This document shows positions 36,756-45,404 of a DNA stretch of 64,000 bases, one piece after another; the first letter of the stretch is position 1, and each line of letters begins with the position of its first letter. Location of the stretch: NCBI GenBank assembly GCA_942491535.1, contig CALOBV010000026.1, positions 186,001 through 250,000 on the forward strand. Direction: 5' to 3'. The position numbers and the translations under genes were made by a program. This stretch comes from JAUVKT01 sp942491535. GTDB lineage: Bacteria; Bacteroidota; Bacteroidia; Bacteroidales; VadinHA17. The notes beneath the pieces were generated by a model. The model was not told the origin of the DNA and made no database searches. It saw only the letters and a list, made by a program, of their open reading frames with translations.

Positions 36756-37910
36756 ATGAAAAAAATCACTCCCGTTATATTCCTTATTTCATTCCTGTTA
36801 GCACCATTATCTACTATTAATGCTCAGGATGAATTAAATGCTATACAAACTGTTGTACCCTTTCTAACTATTGCCCCTGACAGCAGGGCTGGTGCTATGG
36901 GTGACGTAGGCGCAGCAACTTCGCCGGATATTTTCAGCATGCACTGGAATCCCGCCAAATATGCATTTATTGATGGTGAGGGAGGATTTGGTATTGGATA
37001 CTCACCCTGGCTCAGGAGTCTTATTTCAGATATTAATATATCCTATCTTACAGGTTACTTCAGGATTGATGATAAACAGGTAGTTAGTGCGAGTCTTCTT
37101 TATTCGAGCCTGGGTGAAATACTTTTCACCGACAATGTCGGGAATGAGATGATGGTGTTCAGGGCAAACGAGTTCAGTGTAGATGGAGCATACTCGAGAA
37201 AACTGTCACCGGAGCTATCGGGTGCTATAGCGCTCAGATTTATCTATTCCAACCTTACCGGCGGACATTATACAGGAACTACCGAAACCAAGCCAGGTAT
37301 ATCCTTTGCAGCAGACGTTTCGTTCTACTATATCAAGGAAATAAGTATTTCGGGGAAAGATGCAGAAATATCTGCTGGCACCAATATATCAAATTTAGGT
37401 GCTAAAATGAGTTATACAGACGGTGACGATCCTGACTTTATACCTATGAACTTCAAACTGGGAGGAGGAACATCAATATACCTCGACAGGTATAATAAAC
37501 TGGGTATATTTGTCGACCTGAATAAACTATTGGTACCTACCCCACCCGTAAGAGACCTGGATGGAAATATTATTGAAGGCAAGGATCCCAATGTGTCTGT
37601 ACCTGTTGCTATATTTCAGTCTTTTGCAGATGCTCCGGGCGGATTCAAAGAAGAGATGCGCGAGATTAGCTATTCAATGGGTCTCGAATACCTTTATAAC
37701 AGGCAGTTTGCAATCAGGGGAGGCTATTTCCACGAGCATGCCAGCAAAGGAAACAGAAAATATTTCACTGCAGGAGCAGGAATAAAAATGAGTGTTTTCT
37801 CGCTTGATTTCTCATACCTGATGCCTGTGGTAAGTAACCATCCTCTTGCAAGAACATTACGATTCTCTCTATCTTTTGATTTTGACGCTTTCAGAAGCAT
37901 TAGATCTTAG
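36756..37910 (+). CDS. porV: T9SS outer-membrane protein PorV (LptO)
   Basis: From ATG 36756 there is a signal peptide (MKKITPVIFLISFL, ending INAQ at about residue 24). The PorV hallmark AIQTVVPFLTIAPDSRAGAM follows, then GAATSPDIFSMHWNPAKYAF, a FadL-like beta-barrel pattern. PorV shuttles T9SS cargo from the SprA translocon to the PorU/Z attachment complex at the cell surface. Its length of 384 residues is normal. porU is directly upstream and ispF follows after 5 bp, so the three probably share transcripts. Confidence 0.93.
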   Translation: MKKITPVIFLISFLLAPLSTINAQDELNAIQTVVPFLTIAPDSRAGAMGDVGAATSPDIFSMHWNPAKYAFIDGEGGFGIGYSPWLRSLISDINISYLTGYFRIDDKQVVSASLLYSSLGEILFTDNVGNEMMVFRANEFSVDGAYSRKLSPELSGAIALRFIYSNLTGGHYTGTTETKPGISFAADVSFYYIKEISISGKDAEISAGTNISNLGAKMSYTDGDDPDFIPMNFKLGGGTSIYLDRYNKLGIFVDLNKLLVPTPPVRDLDGNIIEGKDPNVSVPVAIFQSFADAPGGFKEEMREISYSMGLEYLYNRQFAIRGGYFHEHASKGNRKYFTAGAGIKMSVFSLDFSYLMPVVSNHPLARTLRFSLSFDFDAFRSIRS

Positions 37911-37915
37911 TCATA

Positions 37916-38395
37916 ATGGATATCAGAATTGGTCAGGGAGTAGATTTTCATAAACTTGAAGAAGGGCTTGATCTCTGGATTGGAGGAATCCTGATTCCAT
38001 CCGGGAAAGGCGCTATTGCACATTCTGATGGTGATGTTCTGATACATTCGATATGTGATGCCATACTGGGAGCAGCAGGCCTTAGAGATATAGGTTATCA
38101 TTTTCCCGATACAGATGAAAGATTCAAGGATATTGATAGTAAGGAATTACTTATCAAATGTATTGAACTGGTGAGACTGAATGGCTACACCCTTTCTAAT
38201 ATAGATTCTACAGTATGCCTTGAGAAACCAAAGCTGTCACCCCATATTGAAGCGATGAGAAGCAGTCTCTCGGAAGTTACCGGACTGGAACCTTCCAGGA
38301 TAGGTATAAAGGCAACCACTACAGAGAAGATGGGATTTACAGGCAGGGAGGAAGGAATTGTAGCTTTTGCGAGTATACTACTTACAGCTGAATAG
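37916..38395 (+). CDS. ispF: 2-C-methyl-D-erythritol 2,4-cyclodiphosphate synthase
   Basis: The protein has 159 residues, normal length for IspF. The zinc-binding region is RIGQGVDFHKL, with GGILIPSGKGAIAHSDGDVLIHSICDAILGA (split here by key residues HSDGD) and GYHFPDTDERFKDIDS. GIKATTTEKMGFTGREEGI is at the C-terminus. It makes the cyclic diphosphate in the non-mevalonate isoprenoid pathway. It starts 5 bp after porV. Confidence 0.95.
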   Translation: MDIRIGQGVDFHKLEEGLDLWIGGILIPSGKGAIAHSDGDVLIHSICDAILGAAGLRDIGYHFPDTDERFKDIDSKELLIKCIELVRLNGYTLSNIDSTVCLEKPKLSPHIEAMRSSLSEVTGLEPSRIGIKATTTEKMGFTGREEGIVAFASILLTAE

Positions 38396-38440
38396 TACAA
38401 TTTAAGACTCTTTTTACTACTTTTAGCCAAAATTTTTGAA

Positions 38441-38806
38441 ATGGAAAAGACAACTCTTATACTAGGAGCAAGTCCGAAACCAAGCAGGTTTGCATATAAG
38501 GCTGTAAGAAGTCTTCAGCGCAGGGATATTCCCCTTATCGCAATAGGAAGAAAGGAAGTTGATCTTGACGGAATCCTGATCAAGACAGGTAAACCTAAAG
38601 ACATACCAAAGGTGCATACAGTTGCTCTTTACCTGAATAAAGAGAGCCAAAAGGAATATTATGATTATATACTTAGCCTTAAGCCCAGTCGCATAATATT
38701 TAACCCCGGAACAACTAATCCAGATCTGGCAGAGCTGGCCTTAAAAAACGACATTGAAGTCGTTAACGACTGTCTTCTTGTTATGCTTAATACAGGGCGG
38801 TTTTAA
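38441..38806 (+). CDS. CoA-binding Rossmann protein
   Basis: The protein has 121 residues forming a single CoA-binding-type Rossmann domain (TTLILGASPKPSRFAYKAVR near the N-terminus, NPGTTNPDLAELALKNDIEV and NDCLLVMLNTG at the end), like the YccU family. A metabolic-sensing role is plausible but the function is not established. It starts 45 bp after ispF and converges on hutU, with a CTTACAAT repeat in between. Confidence 0.85.
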   Translation: MEKTTLILGASPKPSRFAYKAVRSLQRRDIPLIAIGRKEVDLDGILIKTGKPKDIPKVHTVALYLNKESQKEYYDYILSLKPSRIIFNPGTTNPDLAELALKNDIEVVNDCLLVMLNTGRF

Positions 38807-38848
38807 GATTTGAAGATTAAAGATTGAAGATAAACTAAGCAATAAAAT

Positions 38849-38880
38849 CTTACAATCTTACAATCTTATAATCTTACAAT
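38849..38880 (-). repeat. CTTACAAT repeat containing the hutU stop codon
   Basis: Four octamers occur: CTTACAAT twice, CTTATAAT once, CTTACAAT once. The minus-strand TAA of hutU (38874-38876) and its last sense codon (TTG) fall inside the fourth unit. The orientation relative to the gene matches the blocks at 14881 and 17092. Confidence 0.9.
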
Positions 38881-40886
38881 TTTACAGTCTTTTCAATCAG
38901 TTCGTCGTCTGCAATATTTGGAAGGGTAACATTTAGCTCCGGCGTTTTTCCCATCTCCCTTTTGATTGCAAACAATGCCCCTTCGTTTCGGGCCCATCCT
39001 CGTCGTGCTATTCCGTTATTTACATCCCAGTGCAGCATTCTCTTCAATCTTATACCGGCATTATCGCTTCCATCCAGAACCATTCCGAATCCCCCGTTAA
39101 TTACCTCGCCCCAACCTACTCCTCCTCCATTGTGGATTGAGACCCAGGTAGCTCCCCTGAAAGAATCACCTATTACATTTTGTATTGCCATATCAGCAGT
39201 GAAGCTTGAACCATCATAAATATTAGAGGTTTCCCTGTAGGGAGAATCTGTTCCTGAGACATCGTGATGATCTCTTCCCAGAACTATTGGGGCAGATATT
39301 TCCCCGCTGGCAATAGCTTCATTAAATGCTGTGGCAATCTTGATCCTGCCCTCGGCATCAGCATATAATATTCGGGCCTGTGAACCAACAACAAGATTAT
39401 TCTTGCCAGCCTCTTTAATCCAGTGAATGTTATCGGCCATCTGCTGTCTTATCTCCTGGGGCGAATCAGACATAATTTCCTCCAGCACCTTACTGGCTAT
39501 AGTGTCACTTTTTTCGAGATCAGAAGGATTGTTAGAGCAGCATACCCATCTGAAAGGTCCGAATCCGTAATCAAAAAAGAGTGGACCCATAATATCCTGA
39601 ACATATGAAGGATATATAAATGTACCGTCCTTATTCAGTACCTCTGCTCCTGCCCTTGAAGATTCCAGAAGAAAGGCATTACCATAATCAAAAAAGTATG
39701 TTCCCTTATCTGTATGCTTCCTTATTGCTCTTACCTGTCGGCGCAAGGACTCACATACGATCTCCTTAAAACGCAGCGGATCTTCCGTCATCATTTTTGA
39801 TGATTCCTCAAAAGTAAGGCCAACAGGATAATACCCACCTGCCCATGGATTATGCAGTGAGGTTTGATCGGACCCAATATCTATCTTAATGCCTCTTTCT
39901 GCAAATTTCTCCCAGACATCAACGATGTTGCCATGATAGGCCAGTGAAACTGTTTCATTATTATCAACAGCAACAGTGGTCCTGTTTGCTAGTTCTTCAA
40001 TATCAACTATAAGCTCATCTACCCATCCCTGGGAATATCTTGTTTCTATCGCCTTTGAATTAACCTCTGCTGTTACCGAAACCACACCGGCAATATTACC
40101 GGCCTTTGGCTGAGCTCCCGACATACCTCCCAGACCTGAGGTAACAAATAATACCCCCTTGCCTGGTGTGACTCTTGAAGAAATCTTTCTTTTAGCATTC
40201 AGAATTGTAATAGTTGTTCCATGAACAATACCCTGGGGACCTATATACATATAGGATCCTGCAGTCATTTGACCGTATTGAGTTACACCCAGAGCATTGA
40301 ACTTCTCCCAGTTATCCTGGCTTGAATAATTGGGAATAAGCATTCCATTCGATACTACTACTCTTGGAGCATCTGTATGTGATGGGAACAGCCCAAGGGG
40401 ATGCCCTGAATTCATTATCAGAGTCTGCCTGTCGTTCATTGTAGCCAGATACTTCATCGTAAGCCGGAACTGTGCCCAGTTTTGAAAAACTGCACCATTA
40501 CCACCATAGGTAATAAGCTCATAAGGATGCTGGGCTACTTTTGTATCGAGATTATTCATTATCATCAGCATAATAGCAGCTGCATGTCTCGACTTATACG
40601 GAAATTCGTCTATATGCCTGGCTTTTAATTCATAATCAGGTCTGAACCGGTACATATATATACGACCATATTGAATTAGTTCGTCATAAAACTCTTTCGC
40701 CAGTTCATTGTGTAAATCTTCAGGAAAGTATCTAAGTGCATTTCTCAGAGCCAGTTTCTTTTCTTCAGCTGAAAGAATATCCTTTCTTTTAGGGGCATGA
40801 TTTAGAGAAGGATCGTACTTTTTCTGTGTCGGAAGGGTTGAAGGAATACCTTCAAGTATTAACTTTTGAAATTCGGAAAGTGCCAT
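38874..40886 (-). CDS. hutU: Urocanate hydratase, long form
   Basis: The protein has 670 residues, a long form compared with about 555 for the classic enzyme. Recognisable motifs are YGGNGAVFQNWAQFRLTMK, NSGHPLGLFPSH, VTSGLGGMSGAQPKAG, and the NAD-linked region GSDQTSLHNPWAGGYYPVGL. Near the end come GRDHHDVSGTDSPYRE and HNGGGVGWGEVINGGFGMV. It hydrates urocanate to imidazolonepropionate in histidine breakdown. No other hut gene is in the window. The last codon and stop lie within a tandem repeat, so the true ancestral C-terminus may have been slightly different. Confidence 0.93.
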   Translation of the reverse strand: MALSEFQKLILEGIPSTLPTQKKYDPSLNHAPKRKDILSAEEKKLALRNALRYFPEDLHNELAKEFYDELIQYGRIYMYRFRPDYELKARHIDEFPYKSRHAAAIMLMIMNNLDTKVAQHPYELITYGGNGAVFQNWAQFRLTMKYLATMNDRQTLIMNSGHPLGLFPSHTDAPRVVVSNGMLIPNYSSQDNWEKFNALGVTQYGQMTAGSYMYIGPQGIVHGTTITILNAKRKISSRVTPGKGVLFVTSGLGGMSGAQPKAGNIAGVVSVTAEVNSKAIETRYSQGWVDELIVDIEELANRTTVAVDNNETVSLAYHGNIVDVWEKFAERGIKIDIGSDQTSLHNPWAGGYYPVGLTFEESSKMMTEDPLRFKEIVCESLRRQVRAIRKHTDKGTYFFDYGNAFLLESSRAGAEVLNKDGTFIYPSYVQDIMGPLFFDYGFGPFRWVCCSNNPSDLEKSDTIASKVLEEIMSDSPQEIRQQMADNIHWIKEAGKNNLVVGSQARILYADAEGRIKIATAFNEAIASGEISAPIVLGRDHHDVSGTDSPYRETSNIYDGSSFTADMAIQNVIGDSFRGATWVSIHNGGGVGWGEVINGGFGMVLDGSDNAGIRLKRMLHWDVNNGIARRGWARNEGALFAIKREMGKTPELNVTLPNIADDELIEKTVKL

Positions 40887-40907
40887 TTCGATGTCTTATT
40901 TAAAATA

Positions 40908-40915
40908 CAAATATA
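40908..40915 (-). promoter_or_regulatory. -7 element (TATATTTG) before hutU
   Basis: The minus strand reads TATATTTG, 22 bp before the hutU ATG. A possible CTTG lies 21 bp further upstream. Confidence 0.5.
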
Positions 40916-40972
40916 CTAATGGTTAATCAAAAATGGCAAGAGCTAAACTTAAACTTGGCACAAAACAGGCAT

Positions 40973-40999
40973 AAAAAAAGGACGCCCTTCAGAGCGTCC
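40973..40999 (-). terminator. Terminator of the 46.4-41.0 kb minus-strand operon
   Basis: GGACGC / GCGTCC form a 6-bp GC-rich stem with an 8-base loop. On the minus strand seven T follow. It lies 25 bp after the zinc-ribbon gene. Confidence 0.85.
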
Positions 41000-41024
41000 C
41001 GGTATACTATTCATTTTTGCGAAA

Positions 41025-41789
41025 CTAGCCTATAATCTCATCATCAACCAGTATTCTGCCACAATATTCGCAAACTATAATTTTCTTTCTGGATTTTATA
41101 TCGAGCTGCCTCTGTGGAGGGATATGGTTAAAGCAACCACCGCATGCATCACGCTGAACAGATACGATAGCCAATCCGTTTCTGGCATTCTGCCTTATCC
41201 TCTTATAGGCTGTTAGAAGTCTTTCCTCAATAACACCCTCTATCTTGGTTGAATCTTTTACAAGAGCGTCCTCTTCTTTCTGGGTGTCGGCAATTATAGA
41301 ATCAAGTTCAGATTTTTTATTCTCGAAGTCTCCCTTTAATTCATCAAAATTCTTCTTTGACTCATCAACCACCTTTTGCTTGTCATCTTTCTTTGCCGCA
41401 AACTCCTTAATCTTCTTATTACATAACTCTATTTCAAGTGTCTGATATTCTATCTCCTTGGAAAGAGAATCATATTCCCTGTTATTTCTGACATTATTCT
41501 GCTGGTCCTCATACTTCTTTATAAGAGCAAGTGAATCAATAATCTCATTATTCTTCGATGTAACAGCTTCCTCAAGTTCTTTTATTTCCTCGTTAAGCTT
41601 GCTTATCCTTGTATCAAGTCCGGCAACCTCATCTTCCAGGTCCTGAACCTCCAGCGGAAGTTCTCCGCGAAGCGTTTTAATCTTATCAATTTCTGAATCT
41701 ACTGATTGAAGCTTATATAGGGCCTGAAGTTTCTCTTCTACTGACATTTCTTTAACAGCAGATTTCGCCTTCGATTTCGCTTTTTCCAT
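41025..41789 (-). CDS. Coiled-coil protein with C-terminal C4 zinc ribbon
   Basis: Residues about 15-185 form a long coiled coil with heptad-like Leu/Ile and alternating Lys/Glu. A C4-type zinc ribbon follows with CGGCFNHIPPQ and CEYCGRILVD (two CxxC pairs). This is the DUF164/zf-RING_7 family, common next to Nif3-like genes; a nucleic-acid or translation role has been proposed for relatives but is not shown here. The start is either GTG 41795, which overlaps the Nif3 stop as GTGA, or ATG 41789 two codons later. I list the ATG. It is the last gene before the terminator. Confidence 0.85.
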   Translation of the reverse strand: MEKAKSKAKSAVKEMSVEEKLQALYKLQSVDSEIDKIKTLRGELPLEVQDLEDEVAGLDTRISKLNEEIKELEEAVTSKNNEIIDSLALIKKYEDQQNNVRNNREYDSLSKEIEYQTLEIELCNKKIKEFAAKKDDKQKVVDESKKNFDELKGDFENKKSELDSIIADTQKEEDALVKDSTKIEGVIEERLLTAYKRIRQNARNGLAIVSVQRDACGGCFNHIPPQRQLDIKSRKKIIVCEYCGRILVDDEIIG

Positions 41790-41791
41790 GC

Positions 41792-42886
41792 TCACAAATA
41801 ATTTATCGGATTCGTATTATTTTTAGAAAATCGGACTGCAAATTTAGGGAATTTTTTTGTAATTAACTCATATAAAATTTCAAGTGAAGATTTTTCACTT
41901 TCATAATGCCCAATATCTGCAATTATCATCTTATCATTACCTTCAAAAAAGCTATGGTACTTAATATCAGCAGTAATAAATATATCAGCCCCTTTCCAGA
42001 GTGCATCCTTAATCAGAGAGGACCCTGAGCCGCCACACAAAGCAACTTTCTTAACAGTAGAATTCACATTGCCCGAATATCTGACTCCTTTTGCTTCGAA
42101 AACAGTTGCAATATCATTCAGAAATTTACTTGCATCGACCCTCTTATCAAGATCGCCAATACAGCCAAGACCAGCTCCTGGTAAAGCATTCTCGAGCCTG
42201 TAAATATCATAAGCCACCTCTTCGTAGGGGTGAGATTTTATCATTGCTGAAACAACGGCAGACTCACTATAGTCTGGCACTATTACCTCAATCCTTACTT
42301 CCTTTTCAAAATGATCTCTGCCTATCTCGCCTGCATAGGGATTTGTACCCTCACCTGCCCTGAAACTACCCTCGCCCCTGGTACTAAAACTACAATGATC
42401 GTATTCACCTATTGATCCGGCTCCCGCATCGAACATTGCCATTCGTACCTGCTCAATATTTTTCTCAGGAACGAAGACCGCAATTTTTAATAATCTTCTT
42501 TTAATTTCTGTAAGAGCAGAAACATTTCTGAGACCTATTTTCTGTGCCATCATATAACTTACTCCCCCTCTGAAAACATCCAGGTTAGTGTGGGCAGAGT
42601 AGATTGCAATATCATTTTTAATAGCCTTTCGGATCACTCTCTCAATATAATTCCTGCCTGTTATACTTCGAAGGCCTTTAAATATAAGAGGATGATGGGT
42701 AATTATTAATCCGGCACCTTCCTTAATAGCTTCATCAACAATTTCTTCAGTAACATCAACACTAAGCAGAACTGAACTTATCTCACTGGCTTCATCCCCC
42801 ACCTGGAGGCCTGAATTATCATAATCCTCCTGTAGCGAAACGGGCACCCTGGAAGATAAATAATTTGTTATCTGACTTACTTTCAT
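41792..42886 (-). CDS. Nif3-like dinuclear metal-centre protein
   Basis: The protein has 364 residues. Metal-ligand motifs of the Nif3/YbgI (DUF34) family are present: IITHHPLIFKGL, YSAHTNLDVFRGG and, near the end, HSFFEGNDKMIIADIGHYESE. The length fits the long form, with a PII-like insert of about 100 residues in the middle (KIAVFVPEKNIEQVRMAMFD). It was once named GTP cyclohydrolase I type 2; the activity is still unclear. It sits 8 bp after the MerR gene and overlaps the zinc-ribbon gene if GTG is its start. Confidence 0.9.
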   Translation of the reverse strand: MKVSQITNYLSSRVPVSLQEDYDNSGLQVGDEASEISSVLLSVDVTEEIVDEAIKEGAGLIITHHPLIFKGLRSITGRNYIERVIRKAIKNDIAIYSAHTNLDVFRGGVSYMMAQKIGLRNVSALTEIKRRLLKIAVFVPEKNIEQVRMAMFDAGAGSIGEYDHCSFSTRGEGSFRAGEGTNPYAGEIGRDHFEKEVRIEVIVPDYSESAVVSAMIKSHPYEEVAYDIYRLENALPGAGLGCIGDLDKRVDASKFLNDIATVFEAKGVRYSGNVNSTVKKVALCGGSGSSLIKDALWKGADIFITADIKYHSFFEGNDKMIIADIGHYESEKSSLEILYELITKKFPKFAVRFSKNNTNPINYL

Positions 42887-42894
42887 ATCCTTTC

Positions 42895-43227
42895 TTAGCG
42901 CTTATCTCTTATATCTATAAGCATTTCTTTGATTTTCTTCAGCGAAGTAATAACCTCATGATTCTGTCTAAGGTTTTCAGGATTTTCAGACACCTTCTTC
43001 TTTACCCCGGCAATTGTCATTCCCTTTTCCTTTAGCAGGTAGTGAATTAGCTTAAGGTTTTCAACATCCTTTGGAGTAAAAAGTCTGTTTCCCTTTTTAT
43101 TTTTCTTAGGTTTAAGAATATCAAATTCTTTCTCCCAGTACCTGATAGCTGAAGTTTGTTCGCCCAGCATAGCAGCTACTTCTCCAATGGAATAGAACAA
43201 TTTACCCTTCTTATTCTCTTCGTTCAT
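42895..43227 (-). CDS. Small MerR-family regulator
   Basis: The protein has 110 residues. The winged-helix MerR domain is clear (YSIGEVAAMLGEQTSAIRYW, FDILKPKKNKKGNRLFTPKD). After a short helix there is no effector-binding domain, as is common in a widespread Bacteroidota group. Target genes are not visible from the sequence. It lies 1 bp from the CapA-like gene and 8 bp from the Nif3-like gene, so it is in the operon and may regulate it. Confidence 0.88.
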   Translation of the reverse strand: MNEENKKGKLFYSIGEVAAMLGEQTSAIRYWEKEFDILKPKKNKKGNRLFTPKDVENLKLIHYLLKEKGMTIAGVKKKVSENPENLRQNHEVITSLKKIKEMLIDIRDKR

Positions 43228-43228
43228 A

Positions 43229-44317
43229 TCAGTATTTGTATGTTACTTTTCCGTTATCGTCGACAATAATTACTGAATCCGGGAAATCAGCAGCAACGAG
43301 TTCCTGGATCTTCTTAACAGCCCTGAAATTATTATCCGGCCTTACCCTGCCCAGATTGTCCTGATAGACCGGTATAATATCTGCTTCTACAAATTTACCA
43401 AATGTATCTGTCTTAATTTTTATTATCGGGGAAAATCCATTCGGGCCGCTAAGGTTAAATCTTCTATAGGTGCAAAAATTTCCAAGGCTGTATGCAATAA
43501 ACCTATCCTTATAAACCTCTATCGCCCTTGTTACATGAGGCCCATGACCGAGAACGATATCAGCTCCTGCGTCAATCACGGCATGTGCAAATTCATAAAT
43601 ATTGCCCCTGTTTTCTCCATAGAAAGTTTCTGTCTCCCGTGTAAGTCTCTGGTAATCTGATCCTTCAGCCCCTCCGTGAAACGACACTATAACAATATCG
43701 CACGAATCATTTAGCATTGAAACCAGTCTTGATGCCCCCTGAATATCAGTGATATTAAGAGTTCCCTTATTGGGTGAAAAAGCGGTGAATCCATATACTA
43801 TGGAATCTATTTCAAAAATTGAATAAGGGAAATCTACCGGTCCGGCATAATAAATCCCAAGCGAATCGAAGATAGATACTGTTCTGTCTCTTCCTTCAAT
43901 GCCAAAGTCACCGATATGATTATTGGCCAGGCTTACCAGATTAAATCCTGCCTCATAAAAAGTTGAAACATACCGTTCGGGAACCCTGAAAGCATAGCAT
44001 TTGGTAGTATCGCGACAATTCTTTACCAGTCTGGCATTATCGGTGAAAGGTCCTTCGAGGTTACAAAAGAGTATATCCGTATTCTGCAGGGAACTGAATA
44101 CTGATTCCAGCAGGGGACGAGGGTCATCACCAGGTGGTAGATATTTATCTGACGGGAAAGATGTTCCCATCATAATATCGCCCACGCCACTTATAGTTAC
44201 ATATCTTTCTGACTGAATTACTGTATCATTAGAAACAGACTGTGTATATCCCCTGGCGGAGGTAAAAACAATAAATATTATAAGTAATAATGAATTCAGG
44301 GGCCCTTTTATGAACAT
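43229..44317 (-). CDS. CapA/PGA-type metallophosphatase-fold protein
   Basis: The protein has 362 residues with an N-terminal hydrophobic signal (MFIKGPLNSLLLIIFIVFTS). The CapA family pattern follows: ISGVGDIMMGTSFPSD, ILFCNLEGPFTDN, SLANNHIGDFG, IVSFHGGAEGSDYQ, ADIVLGHGPHVTRAIEVYK and IAYSLGNFC. CapA proteins were named from poly-gamma-glutamate capsule synthesis, but most relatives have no known substrate. No capBC genes are nearby. Lying directly after two M23 peptidases it probably serves the envelope. Confidence 0.85.
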   Translation of the reverse strand: MFIKGPLNSLLLIIFIVFTSARGYTQSVSNDTVIQSERYVTISGVGDIMMGTSFPSDKYLPPGDDPRPLLESVFSSLQNTDILFCNLEGPFTDNARLVKNCRDTTKCYAFRVPERYVSTFYEAGFNLVSLANNHIGDFGIEGRDRTVSIFDSLGIYYAGPVDFPYSIFEIDSIVYGFTAFSPNKGTLNITDIQGASRLVSMLNDSCDIVIVSFHGGAEGSDYQRLTRETETFYGENRGNIYEFAHAVIDAGADIVLGHGPHVTRAIEVYKDRFIAYSLGNFCTYRRFNLSGPNGFSPIIKIKTDTFGKFVEADIIPVYQDNLGRVRPDNNFRAVKKIQELVAADFPDSVIIVDDNGKVTYKY

Positions 44318-44333
44318 CAGGATCTTTGTTTAA

Positions 44334-45305
44334 TTAATCGAAAGACTGCCCGCTCCTCATAGCAAGTTCGATCATCCTTTCATATTCATCGGGTGTAAGA
44401 TCATTAAAGTAGTAATTGGCAGGATCAACCTTCTTCCCGTTAAGAGCAACTTCATAATGGAGGTGGGGGGCTGTTGACAATCCCGTTGTACCGACAAAGC
44501 CGATCACATCGCCTCTCTTTACCTTCTGACCCTGTTTTACATTAAAACGATTCATATGGGCATATGTAGTTGTATAACCATAACCGTGATCAATTTCTAT
44601 GTGTTTCCCAAGTCCACGTTTTGATGAGATCACTCTTTTAATTACACCATCCCCGGTGGCATATATCTCAGTACCTGTAGGCGCGGTAAAATCCATTCCA
44701 TAGTGAAATTTCCTAATCTTATAGATAGGATGTATCCTGTATCCCCAACCTGATGCAGTTCTTTTCAGATCCTTATTACTGATAGGCATTATGGCAGGAA
44801 TTCGTCTCAACATTTCCTCTTTCTCACTGGCGAGTGCTATAAGGGCATCAAATGATTTTGACTGCACATATACCTTTTTCCTTATCTTATCGAGTCGCTC
44901 TGCTGTCTCTATTACTATTTTTGAATTATCATACCCTTCTAACTCCTCATAACGATTCACACCGCCTATTCCGCCTTCTCTCAGAGATGTCGCAATTGGT
45001 TCAGCCTCGAAAATTGTTCGATAAAGATTGTCGTCTGTCTCCTGGAGATGGGTTAATACTCTTTCCACTTTCTCCATATCCCTGTTAAGTATCTCAAACT
45101 GGAGATTCATCTGATCTATCTCCCTTTTCAGGGCTTCCTCCTTGGGTGAGTCAAAGAGTGTCGTAAAAAGACCCCCATAAACCAGAGCAAGAAGCAATGA
45201 ACCTGTAAAATAAGCAAGGAACCTCAGAAATCTCTCTCTGAAAGTCAGATTGATTTCATCGAAGCTGAGCGAGTCGGGATTATATTTATATTTAGTCTTT
45301 GCCAT
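44334..45305 (-). CDS. M23 (LytM) family peptidase, first of a tandem pair
   Basis: The protein has 323 residues: a short cytoplasmic N-terminus, one membrane segment (about residues 32-53) and a coiled coil (SPKEEALKREIDQMNLQFEI). A LytM domain follows with zinc ligands in HYGMDF and HLHYEV (residues about 200-300). It should cut peptide bonds in peptidoglycan on the periplasmic side, or act as a coiled-coil regulator of amidases. Its paralogue lies upstream (45405-46367), with the same layout. Confidence 0.88.
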   Translation of the reverse strand: MAKTKYKYNPDSLSFDEINLTFRERFLRFLAYFTGSLLLALVYGGLFTTLFDSPKEEALKREIDQMNLQFEILNRDMEKVERVLTHLQETDDNLYRTIFEAEPIATSLREGGIGGVNRYEELEGYDNSKIVIETAERLDKIRKKVYVQSKSFDALIALASEKEEMLRRIPAIMPISNKDLKRTASGWGYRIHPIYKIRKFHYGMDFTAPTGTEIYATGDGVIKRVISSKRGLGKHIEIDHGYGYTTTYAHMNRFNVKQGQKVKRGDVIGFVGTTGLSTAPHLHYEVALNGKKVDPANYYFNDLTPDEYERMIELAMRSGQSFD

Positions 45306-45322
45306 TCTACTTGATGATGAGG

Positions 45323-45330
45323 CAAATATA
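45323..45330 (-). promoter_or_regulatory. -7 element (TATATTTG) between the two M23 genes
   Basis: The minus strand reads TATATTTG 18 bp before the second M23 start. The -33 box is unclear. It would let the downstream part of the operon be expressed independently. Confidence 0.5.
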
Positions 45331-45404
45331 CAATTTATTTAAAAACAATGTATAAGCTTAAAAACCACTTTATTAACAATTAAAATAATTAAACCAACCA
45401 GTAT

